From assembly GCA_964618895.1 (NCBI GenBank), contig CAZUDO010000081.1:1-64000 (forward strand): a stretch of DNA of 64,000 bases. The letters run 5' to 3'. The position numbers and the translations under genes were made by a program. Shown here piece after piece: positions 48,899-56,984 of this stretch; within the stretch, counting starts at the first letter, position 1; the number at the start of each line of letters is the position of its first letter. Origin of the DNA: CAZUDO01 sp964618895 (GTDB lineage: Bacteria > Desulfobacterota > Binatia > DP-6). The notes under the pieces are model-generated. The model saw nothing but the letters and a program-made list of their open reading frames with translations, was not told the origin of the DNA and searched no databases.

Positions 48899-49666
48899 GT
48901 GACCAAGCCCGTCAAGATTGCGGTGGGGATTGCGGTCGCTTGCGCGTGCTGCGTCGTGCTGGCCGCCACGACGGGCGGCGTGTGGCGGGTCTTCTGGCTG
49001 TGGACGGCGGTGTCGTGTGCCATCGCCAGCGCGGCCTACGTCGCCAACCAGCCCGAGTGGCTCGGCAAGCGCGCCGGACGGTTCGGGCTCCGCGCGCTGC
49101 CGGTGCTGCCGTACCTGGCCGCCTTCCGCATCGCGTGCACGCTCATGCGGTGGGGGCGCGAGCGGGATGTGCCGACGGAGGTCGCGTCGGGCCTGTGGGT
49201 GAGCGGGCGGGTGCGGGGCGACGCGCTGCCGTCCGGGGTGACGCGCGTGGTCGACCTGGTGGCCGAGTACCCGGCGGCGCGCGACATCCGCTGGCGCGAC
49301 GGCTACCGCTGCGTGCCGGTGCTGGACGGCGGCTATCCGCCAGAAATCCCGCGGTTTCTGGGGCTCGTGCGCGAACTCACCTGGGCCGAGGGCGACGTGC
49401 TCGTGCACTGCGACTCCGGGCGCGGGCGGGCGCCCACCCTGGCGGCGGCGCTGGTCATCGCCCGCGGGCTGGCGGACACCGTCGGCGAAGCGGTCGCGCT
49501 GGTGCGCATGCGGCGGGCGGTGTCGGCGCCGACGCGCTCGGACGTGCGCTTCTTGGAGGCCGTGCTGCCGGCGCTGCGGCAGATCGCGGGCGAGGCCGGA
49601 CCGGCCGAGCCGCTGCCGCCGCTCCGACCCCGGATCGTGACCGTGGAGGCAGGCGCCGATGGCTGA
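48899..49666 (+). CDS. Membrane-anchored dual-specificity phosphatase
   Basis: A 255-residue protein from GTG 48899. Two hydrophobic segments at the N-terminus (IAVGIAVACACCVVLAATTG, and RVFWLWTAVSCAIASAAYVA) precede a phosphatase domain with the HCx5R loop VLVHCDSGRGRAPTLAAALV and a VTRVVDLVAEYP strand upstream that supplies the general-acid loop region. It should dephosphorylate phosphoproteins, phosphosugars or phosphoinositide-like lipids. Its stop overlaps the start of the SRPBCC gene, and both lie upstream of a kinase-like gene. The substrate is unknown. Confidence 0.83.
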   Translation: MTKPVKIAVGIAVACACCVVLAATTGGVWRVFWLWTAVSCAIASAAYVANQPEWLGKRAGRFGLRALPVLPYLAAFRIACTLMRWGRERDVPTEVASGLWVSGRVRGDALPSGVTRVVDLVAEYPAARDIRWRDGYRCVPVLDGGYPPEIPRFLGLVRELTWAEGDVLVHCDSGRGRAPTLAAALVIARGLADTVGEAVALVRMRRAVSAPTRSDVRFLEAVLPALRQIAGEAGPAEPLPPLRPRIVTVEAGADG

Positions 49667-50090
49667 CATTCACATGCAACAACGCTTCGAAGTCCCGCCG
49701 GCGCGCGTGTTCGCGGCGGTGACCGATCACGTCGGTCTGGGACACTGGCTGCACGCCGACATCCGCATCGAGCGTGCCGGCACGCCGGCGCCCAACGGTC
49801 TGGGGGCGATCCGGGCGGTGCGCGCGCGGGGCCTCACGGTGCGCGAAGAGGTGGTACGTTGGGAAGAGCCGCACGCGATGGACTACCGCGTCGTCGGCGG
49901 TGCCCCGCTGCAGAACCATCTGGGCGAGATCCGGGTGGTGCCGGACGGGGACGGGGCGCGCGTCGACTATCGCATCCGCTTCGACTGGCCGTGGTACCTG
50001 GGCGGGGCCGCGGTCGGCGCGTTGCTGGCGGGCACCCTCCGGCGCGAGATCGCGGGCGGTCTCGCGCGCATGGCGGCCGCGTTGCGCTGA
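49659..50090 (+). CDS. SRPBCC (polyketide cyclase/START-like) protein
   Basis: A 143-residue single-domain SRPBCC protein: QQRFEVPPARVFAAVTDHVG, VREEVVRWEEPHAMDYRVVG, GARVDYRIRFDWPWYLGGAA and a C-terminal helix (AGGLARMAAALR). It probably binds a hydrophobic ligand in its helix-grip cavity. The ATG at 49659 overlaps the end of the phosphatase gene, so they are cotranslated; a link between them is only positional. Confidence 0.82.
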   Translation: MADIHMQQRFEVPPARVFAAVTDHVGLGHWLHADIRIERAGTPAPNGLGAIRAVRARGLTVREEVVRWEEPHAMDYRVVGGAPLQNHLGEIRVVPDGDGARVDYRIRFDWPWYLGGAAVGALLAGTLRREIAGGLARMAAALR

Positions 50091-50180
50091 TCCCCGCGCC
50101 GGGCGGCGCGCGCAGCGGGTGCTGTGTCGGCGGCGGCCTCTGGGCCCCGTGGCACAGGTCTTGCCCTTGGCACCCCTCGC

Positions 50181-52064
50181 ATGACGCCCAACTCCGCCAG
50201 CACGCTGATCGCCGGGAAATACGAAGTGCTCCAGGCGCTCGACACATGCGCCACCGGCGGCGCACTCAAGGTCCGCCACGCCTTGCTGGGGACCGAGTTC
50301 GCCCTCACCATCCTGGCTGCTCCCTCCGCGGGCGCGCAGGATGTGGTCCGCCGTGCGTCGCTCCTGCGCCACGATCACATTGTCCCGGTCGTCGACCTGT
50401 TCGAGGCGGACGGCGTGCTGCACGTGGTGGAGGCCCTGGTCGATGCCGAGCCGCTGGCGGCGCGGCTCGCCCAACAGGGAGCGCTGGCACCCGTCGAGGC
50501 GCTCCGTCTCGTTCGCCAGCTGGCGGATGCCTTGACGCAGGCGCACGAAGCGGGGCTGGTGCACGGCGCCCTCACGTCCTCGTGCGTGCTGGTCGAACGC
50601 GGCGCCGCCACGCGTGCCGTCCTGACCGGGCTGGCGAGCACCGCCCTGGCGGCGTCCCCGGAGACCGACGCACGCGCGGACGTGTTCGCGCTCGGCTGCC
50701 TCCTGTTCGAGATGTTGGAGGCCACATCGCTCCTGACTGACGATGTTCGCACCGGCGACGCGCCGATCGTCCCGCGCTACTCTCGCATTGCGCCCACGGG
50801 TGTGCCGGCGCTGGTGGGACGCGCGGTGCGGCGGCGGCCTGAAGATCGTTTCCAGACCATGGCCGGGATGCGCACCGCGATCGACGCCTGCCTGCAGTAC
50901 CTCGGGCAGACGGTCGCCACGCCGGCGACGGCGTCCGCCGCGGCCACCGCGTCGGGCCGCCCGGTGCGGCGCATCGTCCTCGACGAGGCGCTCCTGGATG
51001 ACCTCGGCGAGGGGGGTGACGTGCCGGAGGAGGCCCCCGCCATGGCGATGCCCGGCACGCGCATGAAGGAGCTGTTGCTCGCCAAGGCGGCGCGGCACGC
51101 CGGGCGTCCGACGCCGGCGCCCGCCCCTGCGCCGGCACGCCCGGTGGTCGTGAAGGAAGGCGGCCGCCGCCGGTCGTCCGGGCGTGTGGTCGCGGTCGCG
51201 GGCGCGATCATGGGCGCGGTCGCGGTGCTGGCGCTCGTGCTCGGCTGGCCGCGCCGGGAGTCCGCTGCGCCCGCGCCCGTGGCGGGGTCGGCGACGATGT
51301 CGGAGCCGGCGGCGGGGCCGTCACCGGCAGCGCTCGTCGTTCCGGTCGAAGAAGCGCCGGTTCATCCGGCGTCTGCCGCCGAGGCCCCGGTCGCGGAGAT
51401 GCGCGCGGCGTTCGAGGCCGCGGTCGACGAGGCGGCCCCGGCCCCGGCCGCGCCCGAGCGCAACCTTGCACCCCGCATCGTGCGCCAGCAGCCGGCGGCG
51501 CGGAATCCGATCCGCGTGGCGGAGGGTCAGTCGGTGGAGCTGGCCGTGTACGCCACCGACCGCAACGACGCCGATCGGCTCGCCTACACGTGGTTCGTCG
51601 ACGGCGAGAAGCAGAAGCCGGCCCGGGGCGCGCGCTGGCGCCTCACGGCCCCGCACGGCAGCGCAGGCGCGACCCGCACGGTCGAGGTCCAGGTGGCCGA
51701 CCGCGGCGGGCTGCGCACCCCGCGCGTGACCTGGCGCGTCGACGTGACGGCGCGCATGTCGGAGGCCAACGTCCACGACTGGCTGATGCGCCTGGCGCTC
51801 GCCTACGAGCGCAAGGACACCGCGACCCTCCGCCTGTTCGGCCTGATCACGACCGAGGGGGAGGCTACGGCCATCCGCAAGCGCGTGCCCTGGTTCGGGG
51901 GCTACCACGTCACCGCCGTCAACCCGACCGTGCACCTCGATCGGGAGCACGCCAGCGTCGCCTTCGACCGCGTCGAGACCGACGGCGGCGGCAAGGTGAT
52001 CCGCTCCGCGCGCGAGGCCTACCAGCTCGAGAAGCAGCCGAGCGGCTTCGTCGGACTCCGGTAA
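50181..52064 (+). CDS. Kinase-like (pseudokinase) membrane protein with C-terminal sensor domains
   Basis: A 627-residue protein. Residues 10-290 keep the fold of a bacterial serine/threonine kinase (PSVVDLFEADGVLHVVEAL-like hinge, here PVVDLFEADGVLHVVEAL; ADVFALGCLLFEML for the alpha-F helix), but the VAIK lysine is replaced (EFALTILAAP), HRDLKPxN reads HGALTSSCV and DFG reads LTGLAST. A membrane segment lies at about 335-356 (VVAVAGAIMGAVAVLALVLG), after an Ala/Pro linker. Outside are an Ig-like domain (GQSVELAVYATDRNDADRLA) and an NTF2-like end. It is unlikely to phosphorylate and may act as a scaffold or ligand sensor. Confidence 0.8.
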   Translation: MTPNSASTLIAGKYEVLQALDTCATGGALKVRHALLGTEFALTILAAPSAGAQDVVRRASLLRHDHIVPVVDLFEADGVLHVVEALVDAEPLAARLAQQGALAPVEALRLVRQLADALTQAHEAGLVHGALTSSCVLVERGAATRAVLTGLASTALAASPETDARADVFALGCLLFEMLEATSLLTDDVRTGDAPIVPRYSRIAPTGVPALVGRAVRRRPEDRFQTMAGMRTAIDACLQYLGQTVATPATASAAATASGRPVRRIVLDEALLDDLGEGGDVPEEAPAMAMPGTRMKELLLAKAARHAGRPTPAPAPAPARPVVVKEGGRRRSSGRVVAVAGAIMGAVAVLALVLGWPRRESAAPAPVAGSATMSEPAAGPSPAALVVPVEEAPVHPASAAEAPVAEMRAAFEAAVDEAAPAPAAPERNLAPRIVRQQPAARNPIRVAEGQSVELAVYATDRNDADRLAYTWFVDGEKQKPARGARWRLTAPHGSAGATRTVEVQVADRGGLRTPRVTWRVDVTARMSEANVHDWLMRLALAYERKDTATLRLFGLITTEGEATAIRKRVPWFGGYHVTAVNPTVHLDREHASVAFDRVETDGGGKVIRSAREAYQLEKQPSGFVGLR

Positions 52065-52069
52065 GGAAC

Positions 52070-52282
52070 GACCCGAGACCCTGTCTCGGGTCGGGGCCCA
52101 AGACTCGCTGCCGGGGGTGCAGGCGAAGGTCGTGCCGCGGCCGGCGAAGCCGGCGCGGCAGACGTGGTAGGACAGAACGCCCTCGCGAGCATTGCCGCGC
52201 CGGCTTCGCCAGCCGCGGCACGACTTTCGCCTTCTCTACCGGGCCTCATTCTCGCCCCGCCCCGAGACATGGTCTCGGGGCG
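52070..52282. repeat. Large imperfect inverted repeat with terminal hairpins (REP/MITE-like element)
   Basis: The two halves pair over about 90-105 bases. Near the middle, a 40-base arm starting at 52121 matches the reverse complement of 52193-52232 with two mismatches. The ends are small hairpins of their own: GACCCGAGAC-CCT-GTCTCGGGTC at 52070-52092 and CGCCCCGAGAC-ATG-GTCTCGGGGCG at 52258-52282. It lies between convergent genes and overlaps the last 47 bases of the beta-glucosidase gene, supplying its final 15 codons. Possibly a bidirectional terminator or palindromic mobile element. Confidence 0.85.
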
Positions 52283-53450
52283 ACGTAAGCGCGTTGGCGC
52301 GCGCGATCGTGCCCAGCCAGCGCGCGCTCGGCTTGACGGTGCGTGCCTGCGTCGTCCGGTCGACCGCCAGCAGGCCGAAGGTCGGGCCATAGCCGAACGT
52401 CCACTCGAAGTTGTCCATCAGACTCCAGTAGAGGTACCCGCGCACGTCGAGCCTGTCGGCGAGGCAGGCGAGCACGCCGCGGAGGGCACGCTCGACGTAC
52501 TCGATGCGTTCCGCGTCGTCGGCCGTACCGATGCCGTTCTCGGTCACCACGATGGGGACCTGGCGGGTCACCTCCCAGGCGCGACGGATGGTGGCCTCGA
52601 GCGCCTCCGGCCAGAACTCGTATCCCATCTGGGTGGTGCGCGCGCCCGGCTCGGGCGACAGCATGCCGGCGGGGCCGTAGCGGAAGCGGGTGTAGGTCTG
52701 CACGCCGATGTAGTCGTCGCCGCGTGCGGCTTCCAGGAAGACGTCCTCCATCACGCGACGCTCGGCATCGCGGAAGGCCTCGCCGCCGGGGGCGGCCTGC
52801 ATGTCCTGCATGGCGAGGGTAAGCCCGATGGGGAAGGTGCCCGGGCCGGCGCGCAGCACGGAGATCGCCTTCCGGTGCGCGGCGATGAAGGTGTCGTTGG
52901 CGCGCAGACGGAGGTCGGCGTCGCGCGTGCCGGGCGGGAAGAGGCCCCACTGGTGGCCGAAGGTCGCTACCACGTTGGGCTCGTTGAAGGTGCAGGCGCG
53001 GCCGATCATATCCCCCAGGTGGCCGACGGCGCGCTCGCAGTAGCGCGCGAACAGGTCGATGGTCGTGCGCTCGGTCCAGCCGCCGCGGGCGGCCACCCAG
53101 CGCGGGGTGGTGAAGTGATGGAAGGTGACGATGGGCTCGAGGCCGAGCTCCCGGCAGGTGGCGCACATGCGCCGGTAGTGCTCCAGGGCGGCGCGCGAGA
53201 ACTCGCCATCTTCCGGCTCGATCCGGCTCCACTCGAGCGAGAAGCGGTACGCACCGAAGCCCAGATCGCGTAGCTGGCGGAGATCGTCGGGGTAGCGGTG
53301 GTAGTGATCGCAGGCGTCGCCCGACGGCTCGCGGCACGGGCTGCCGGGGGTGTGCTCCCAGGCCCACCAGTCGTTGTTCCAGTTGCCGCCCTCGACCTGG
53401 TGGGCGGCGGTCGCGGTGCCCCACACGAAGGTGTCCGGAAAGCGCGCCAT
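52236..53450 (-). CDS. GH1-family beta-glucosidase-like glycoside hydrolase
   Basis: A 404-residue GH1 enzyme. It opens with FVWGTATAAHQVEGGNWNND and shows the acid/base glutamate in ACTFNEPNVVATFG and the nucleophile in IVVTENGIGTADD, plus GYLYWSLMDNFEWTFGYGPT near the end. All catalytic positions are present. It hydrolyses beta-linked glucosides or related sugars, retaining configuration; no signal peptide, so it is cytoplasmic. The last 15 residues (ANALTSPRDHVSGRGENEAR region) are encoded by the large palindrome, suggesting its original stop was replaced when that element arrived. Confidence 0.92.
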   Translation of the reverse strand: MARFPDTFVWGTATAAHQVEGGNWNNDWWAWEHTPGSPCREPSGDACDHYHRYPDDLRQLRDLGFGAYRFSLEWSRIEPEDGEFSRAALEHYRRMCATCRELGLEPIVTFHHFTTPRWVAARGGWTERTTIDLFARYCERAVGHLGDMIGRACTFNEPNVVATFGHQWGLFPPGTRDADLRLRANDTFIAAHRKAISVLRAGPGTFPIGLTLAMQDMQAAPGGEAFRDAERRVMEDVFLEAARGDDYIGVQTYTRFRYGPAGMLSPEPGARTTQMGYEFWPEALEATIRRAWEVTRQVPIVVTENGIGTADDAERIEYVERALRGVLACLADRLDVRGYLYWSLMDNFEWTFGYGPTFGLLAVDRTTQARTVKPSARWLGTIARANALTSPRDHVSGRGENEAR

Positions 53451-53515
53451 GCGGGGCGTCTAGCGGGATGTCGGTGCGCGGGCAACCCGGCGTGGTCTCG
53501 TGCCGCAGCCAGTGC

Positions 53516-53630
53516 GCGGCGGCACGGGGCGGCCCTCTCGCGGAGCCGACAAGACGCGCGGCCTACTCCACCTAGGGCTCCGTAGCGGCCGCGCTCTCGG
53601 CTCCGCGAGAGGGCCGCCCCGCGCCGCCGG
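53516..53630. repeat. Long hairpin between divergent glycoside hydrolase genes
   Basis: The arms 53516-53549 and 53597-53630 pair nearly perfectly; the core GGGGCGGCCCTCTCGCGGAG has an exact reverse complement on the right side. The loop is about 47 bases. It lies between the divergent beta-glucosidase (start 53450) and endoglucanase (start 53733) genes, so it is not a 3' terminator of either. Sequence differs from the element at 52070. Confidence 0.85.
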
Positions 53631-53732
53631 GTCGGTGGCGGGCCCATGCACCCGGCCGGACACCCGTGCGGATTCTGCTTGCCGGCGTGCGCGGCACCGT
53701 GCGAAGCCTGCGGCAGCGACGGAGGGGGTGCA

Positions 53733-55784
53733 ATGGGGACGGCTTCGCGGCGGCGGCGTTTGGAAATGGTCCGGTGGATCGGCGCTGGGCTGGGGGTGCT
53801 CGCGGCGCAGGTGGTGGCGGCGAGCCCGCCGCTGTATCCGTTCCCGCAGCACGTGACGCTGGCGGCGGGTACGCTGCTGCCGAACCATCGCACACAGGCG
53901 CAGCTCGACCAGGACGTGCGCACGCTCTACGACGCCTGGAAGGCGCGCTACCTGGTGCAGGCCGGGACGGAGCTCGACGGCCATCCGCGCTACCGCGTCC
54001 GGAGCGGTCGGACGGCGAGCGCGGCGACGGTGTCGGAGGGGCAGGGCTTCGGCCTGGTGATCGTCGCGCTCATGGCCGGGCACGATCCGGACGCGCAGAC
54101 GGTGTTCGACGGGCTGCTGGAGTTCTCCAAGGACCACCCGAGCCCGCTCGACCCGCGCCTGAGCGACTGGCACGTCGACGCCGACGAGAGTCCGGACGGC
54201 CTTGGCGACGACAGCGCCTTTGACGGCGACTGCGACATCGCCTTCGGCCTGCTGCTGGCCGAGGCGCAGTGGGGCAACGGCGGCCGCTTCGACTACGGCG
54301 CCGAGGCGGCGGCGGTCATCGCCGGCATCCGCGACTCGACCATCGGCCCGCTGAGCAAGCTCCCGCTGCTCGGCGACTGGGTCGACCCGAACGGCACCAC
54401 CTACTCGCAGTACACCACGCGCACCTCCGACTTCATGCTCGACAACTTCCGCGCCTTCGCCGTCGCCACCGGCGATCCGGTGTGGGGGCAGGTGATCGCG
54501 GCCGTGCAGGTGGCGGTGACGCAGGTCCAGAGCGTCTACAGCCCAACCACCGGCCTCCTGCCGGACTTCCTCGAGCCGGTGAGCGCCGTCGACCACACGC
54601 TGCGTCCCGCCGACGCCAACTTCCTGGAGGGGCCGCACGACGGCCAGTACTATTACAACGCCGTCCGCGACCCCTGGCGCCTCGGGGTCGACGCTATCCT
54701 GAACGGCGATACCACGTCGCGCGACCAGGTACGGCGCATCTCGCAATGGGCGGCGGCGATGACGGGCGGGAACCCGGCGCTCGTCCTCGCCGGCCGTCGC
54801 CTCGACGGCACGCTGCTCAGCGGCAACGACTACTTGACCACCGTGTTCGTCGCTACGCTCGGCGTAGCGGCCATGAGCACGCCCGGGCAACAGGCGTGGC
54901 TGAACGCGGTCTATGACGCCGTGCGCCTGTCGGACGAGGGCTACTACGAGGACACGGTGAGCCTCCTCTGCCTGCTCGCCATGACCGCCAACTACTGGAA
55001 CCCGACCCTCGCGCCGCCGCCGGTGTGCGGCAACGGCACGGTCGAGGCCGGCGAGACCTGTGACGACGGCGACCTGGTCGATGGCGACGGCTGCGACTCG
55101 AACTGCACGCCGACCGGCTGCGGCAACGCCGTCGTCACCGCGGGCGAAGGGTGCGACGACGGCAACCTCGCGGCCGGCGACTGCTGTGGCGCAACCTGCC
55201 AGCTCGAGCCGCCGGGGTCGCCCTGCGACGACGGCGATCCGTGCTCGACCATGGACGTATGCGCGGCCGGCACCTGCGCCGGCACGTTGGCGCCGGCGAC
55301 GCCGTGCGCCGGCGCGCTCGCGGGCAAGCTTACGCTCAAGGACGAGACCCCGACCACGCGCACGCTCAGCTGGCGGTGGAGCAAGGGCACCGCCGGCCTG
55401 GCCGACTTCGGGAACCCGGCCGGGGGGACGGCGGGCTATGCGCTCTGCGTGTACGACGCGGCCGCCGGCGTGCCGGCGTTCCGGCTGCGTGCCACGGCGC
55501 CGGCGGGGAGCCCGTGGAGGACGACCACCACCGGGTACCTCTACAAGAACACCGCCCTGACGCCGGGGCGCGTGAAGCAGCTGCGGCTCAAGACGGGCGC
55601 TGGCACGGCCAGCATCAAGGTGGACGCCAAGGGCGCCAACCTGAGCGCGCTCGGCCTGCCGCTCACGCACAGCCCGGCGGTCACGGTGCAGCTCAAGGCG
55701 AGTACCGGCGGGTGCTGGGAGACGCGCCATACGGCGCCCGCGACGCGCAACGACGCTGCCCGCTTCGTCGACCCCGCGGGGTGA
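53733..55784 (+). CDS. Secreted GH8 endoglucanase with cysteine-rich repeats
   Basis: A 683-residue exported protein with ribosome site GGAGGGGG just before ATG 53733 and a signal region (VRWIGAGLGVLAAQVVAAS). The catalytic GH8 domain (to about 420) has the proton-donor Glu in VSEGQGFGLVIVALMAG and the Asp in AFDGDCDIAFGLLLAEAQWG. It is followed by two CGNG-type repeats (CGNGTVEAGETCDDGD and CGNAVVTAGEGCDDGN), then a beta-rich C-terminal domain. It should cleave beta-1,4-glucans such as cellulose outside the cell, feeding the divergent beta-glucosidase. The repeats probably attach it to the surface. Confidence 0.88.
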   Translation: MGTASRRRRLEMVRWIGAGLGVLAAQVVAASPPLYPFPQHVTLAAGTLLPNHRTQAQLDQDVRTLYDAWKARYLVQAGTELDGHPRYRVRSGRTASAATVSEGQGFGLVIVALMAGHDPDAQTVFDGLLEFSKDHPSPLDPRLSDWHVDADESPDGLGDDSAFDGDCDIAFGLLLAEAQWGNGGRFDYGAEAAAVIAGIRDSTIGPLSKLPLLGDWVDPNGTTYSQYTTRTSDFMLDNFRAFAVATGDPVWGQVIAAVQVAVTQVQSVYSPTTGLLPDFLEPVSAVDHTLRPADANFLEGPHDGQYYYNAVRDPWRLGVDAILNGDTTSRDQVRRISQWAAAMTGGNPALVLAGRRLDGTLLSGNDYLTTVFVATLGVAAMSTPGQQAWLNAVYDAVRLSDEGYYEDTVSLLCLLAMTANYWNPTLAPPPVCGNGTVEAGETCDDGDLVDGDGCDSNCTPTGCGNAVVTAGEGCDDGNLAAGDCCGATCQLEPPGSPCDDGDPCSTMDVCAAGTCAGTLAPATPCAGALAGKLTLKDETPTTRTLSWRWSKGTAGLADFGNPAGGTAGYALCVYDAAAGVPAFRLRATAPAGSPWRTTTTGYLYKNTALTPGRVKQLRLKTGAGTASIKVDAKGANLSALGLPLTHSPAVTVQLKASTGGCWETRHTAPATRNDAARFVDPAG

Positions 55785-55889
55785 GGCGGGCGCCTGCGAG
55801 CTCGGCGTCCCTGCGCCGCGCTCCCGTGAAGTCGATTCCGATCGTCGACACGCCACGCTCCCCGAAACGTCCCACCCATGGGAAGGGGG

Positions 55890-56022
55890 CCTAGAGCACC
55901 GATCAGTTTGAGGTGAAACGTGAGTCGCTTCGATCACTTGCGAGCATCGTCGATTCCGCTCGACTCCGAGATTCTGTTGGCGTGGCGATCACTTGCAGTT
56001 CCAAACCGATCGGCGCTCTAGG
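55890..56022. repeat. Imperfect inverted repeat upstream of the diiron operon
   Basis: CCTAGAGCACCGATCAGTTT at 55890 pairs with the reverse complement of 56001-56022 (AAACCGATCGGCGCTCTAGG) with two mismatches, and weaker pairing continues inward. The direct repeat CGATCACTTGC also occurs twice inside. It begins about 100 bases after the endoglucanase stop and may be a terminator for it or part of a palindromic element; the rest of the gap holds only the operator-like site. Confidence 0.7.
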
Positions 56023-56035
56023 ATTTCCCTCACCC

Positions 56036-56047
56036 GACCGATCGGTC
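56036..56047. promoter_or_regulatory. 12-base palindrome, candidate TetR-type operator
   Basis: GACCGATCGGTC is a perfect palindrome within CCGACCGATCGGTCTGG, 56 bases before the first diiron gene. A related CCGATCGG lies at 56006-56013. Sites of this form are typical of TetR-family repressors, but no regulator gene is adjacent. Confidence 0.45.
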
Positions 56048-56102
56048 TGGTCAGGGCACGACCCTTGCTTGTCCCCGGTAGGCACTCAACCGAGGAGGGG
56101 CG

Positions 56103-56975
56103 ATGTCGGACTTCCTGGCCGCATATTCGATCCAGAACTGGCTCGAGTCGTGTCCGCAGGGCTACCTGGAGGGCACGGAGTACGGCCATCTGCCGGGCGA
56201 GCAGGAGGTGGCGTTGCTGCGGGAGAATCCGGTCCTGCACCAGGACGCCATCCGGACCACGGTGCAGCTCGTCGTCGGCGAGCGCTGCGCCCTGGCGGCG
56301 TCGTCGGGGTTGATCAACGCCGCGCCCGACGAGGCCAGCAAGCGCTTCCTCGCCACGCAGACCCTCGACGAGGCGCGCCACGTCGAGATCTTCACGCACC
56401 GGCTCTACGACCTGGGCGTCAAGAGGGCGGAGCTGGACGACGTGATCCGGACGCATGCCAACCGGAACCTGGTGCGCTTCGCCGAGATCCTGCTCGAGAA
56501 GGTCGACCAGAAGGACTTTGTGGCCGGCGTGGTCGGGCAGAACATCGTGCTCGAGGGGATGGCGTTCAGCGTCTTCGAGATGATGTACGCCATGAACCAG
56601 GAGGCGAATCCCAAGTTCGCGCACACGCTGGCCGGGACGATCGCCGACGAGCGCCGCCACGTGGGGTTCGGCGAGAACCGCATCGGCTCGCTCATCAAGG
56701 AGCACCCGGAGAAACGGCTCGCCGTCGAGAAGATGCAGAAGGACATGTCGTACTTCATGCTCGCCACCTTCGCCGACGCCTTCCGGAACACGCAGGCCCT
56801 GGCGGAGCTCGACCGCATCGGCCAGCCGCGCGTGCACAGCGCGTATCAGGGGGTGGACCTGGCCGAGCTCGGCACCGCCGAGATGGAGCACCTGCTCGCC
56901 GACGCGGTGCTGAACGAGTTCAAGACCCGTCTCGGGCGCATCGGCATCAACTATCAAAGCCCGGACCGCCCCTGA
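56103..56975 (+). CDS. Ferritin-like diiron protein (R2-like), first of a pair
   Basis: A 290-residue helical protein with ribosome site GAGGAGG before the ATG. All six likely iron ligands are present: Glu60 (VVGERCALAA), Glu90 and His93 (TLDEARHVEIF), Glu151 (QNIVLEGMAF), Glu183 and His186 (IADERRHVGFG). This is the pattern of ribonucleotide-reductase R2-like and N-oxygenase-like diiron oxidases. No tyrosyl-radical or nucleotide-binding site is obvious. It is 9 bases upstream of a homologue with the same ligands, and a zinc-ribbon protein follows. It may oxidise a substrate using oxygen. Confidence 0.85.
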   Translation: MSDFLAAYSIQNWLESCPQGYLEGTEYGHLPGEQEVALLRENPVLHQDAIRTTVQLVVGERCALAASSGLINAAPDEASKRFLATQTLDEARHVEIFTHRLYDLGVKRAELDDVIRTHANRNLVRFAEILLEKVDQKDFVAGVVGQNIVLEGMAFSVFEMMYAMNQEANPKFAHTLAGTIADERRHVGFGENRIGSLIKEHPEKRLAVEKMQKDMSYFMLATFADAFRNTQALAELDRIGQPRVHSAYQGVDLAELGTAEMEHLLADAVLNEFKTRLGRIGINYQSPDRP

Positions 56976-56984
56976 GGGGTCCGC

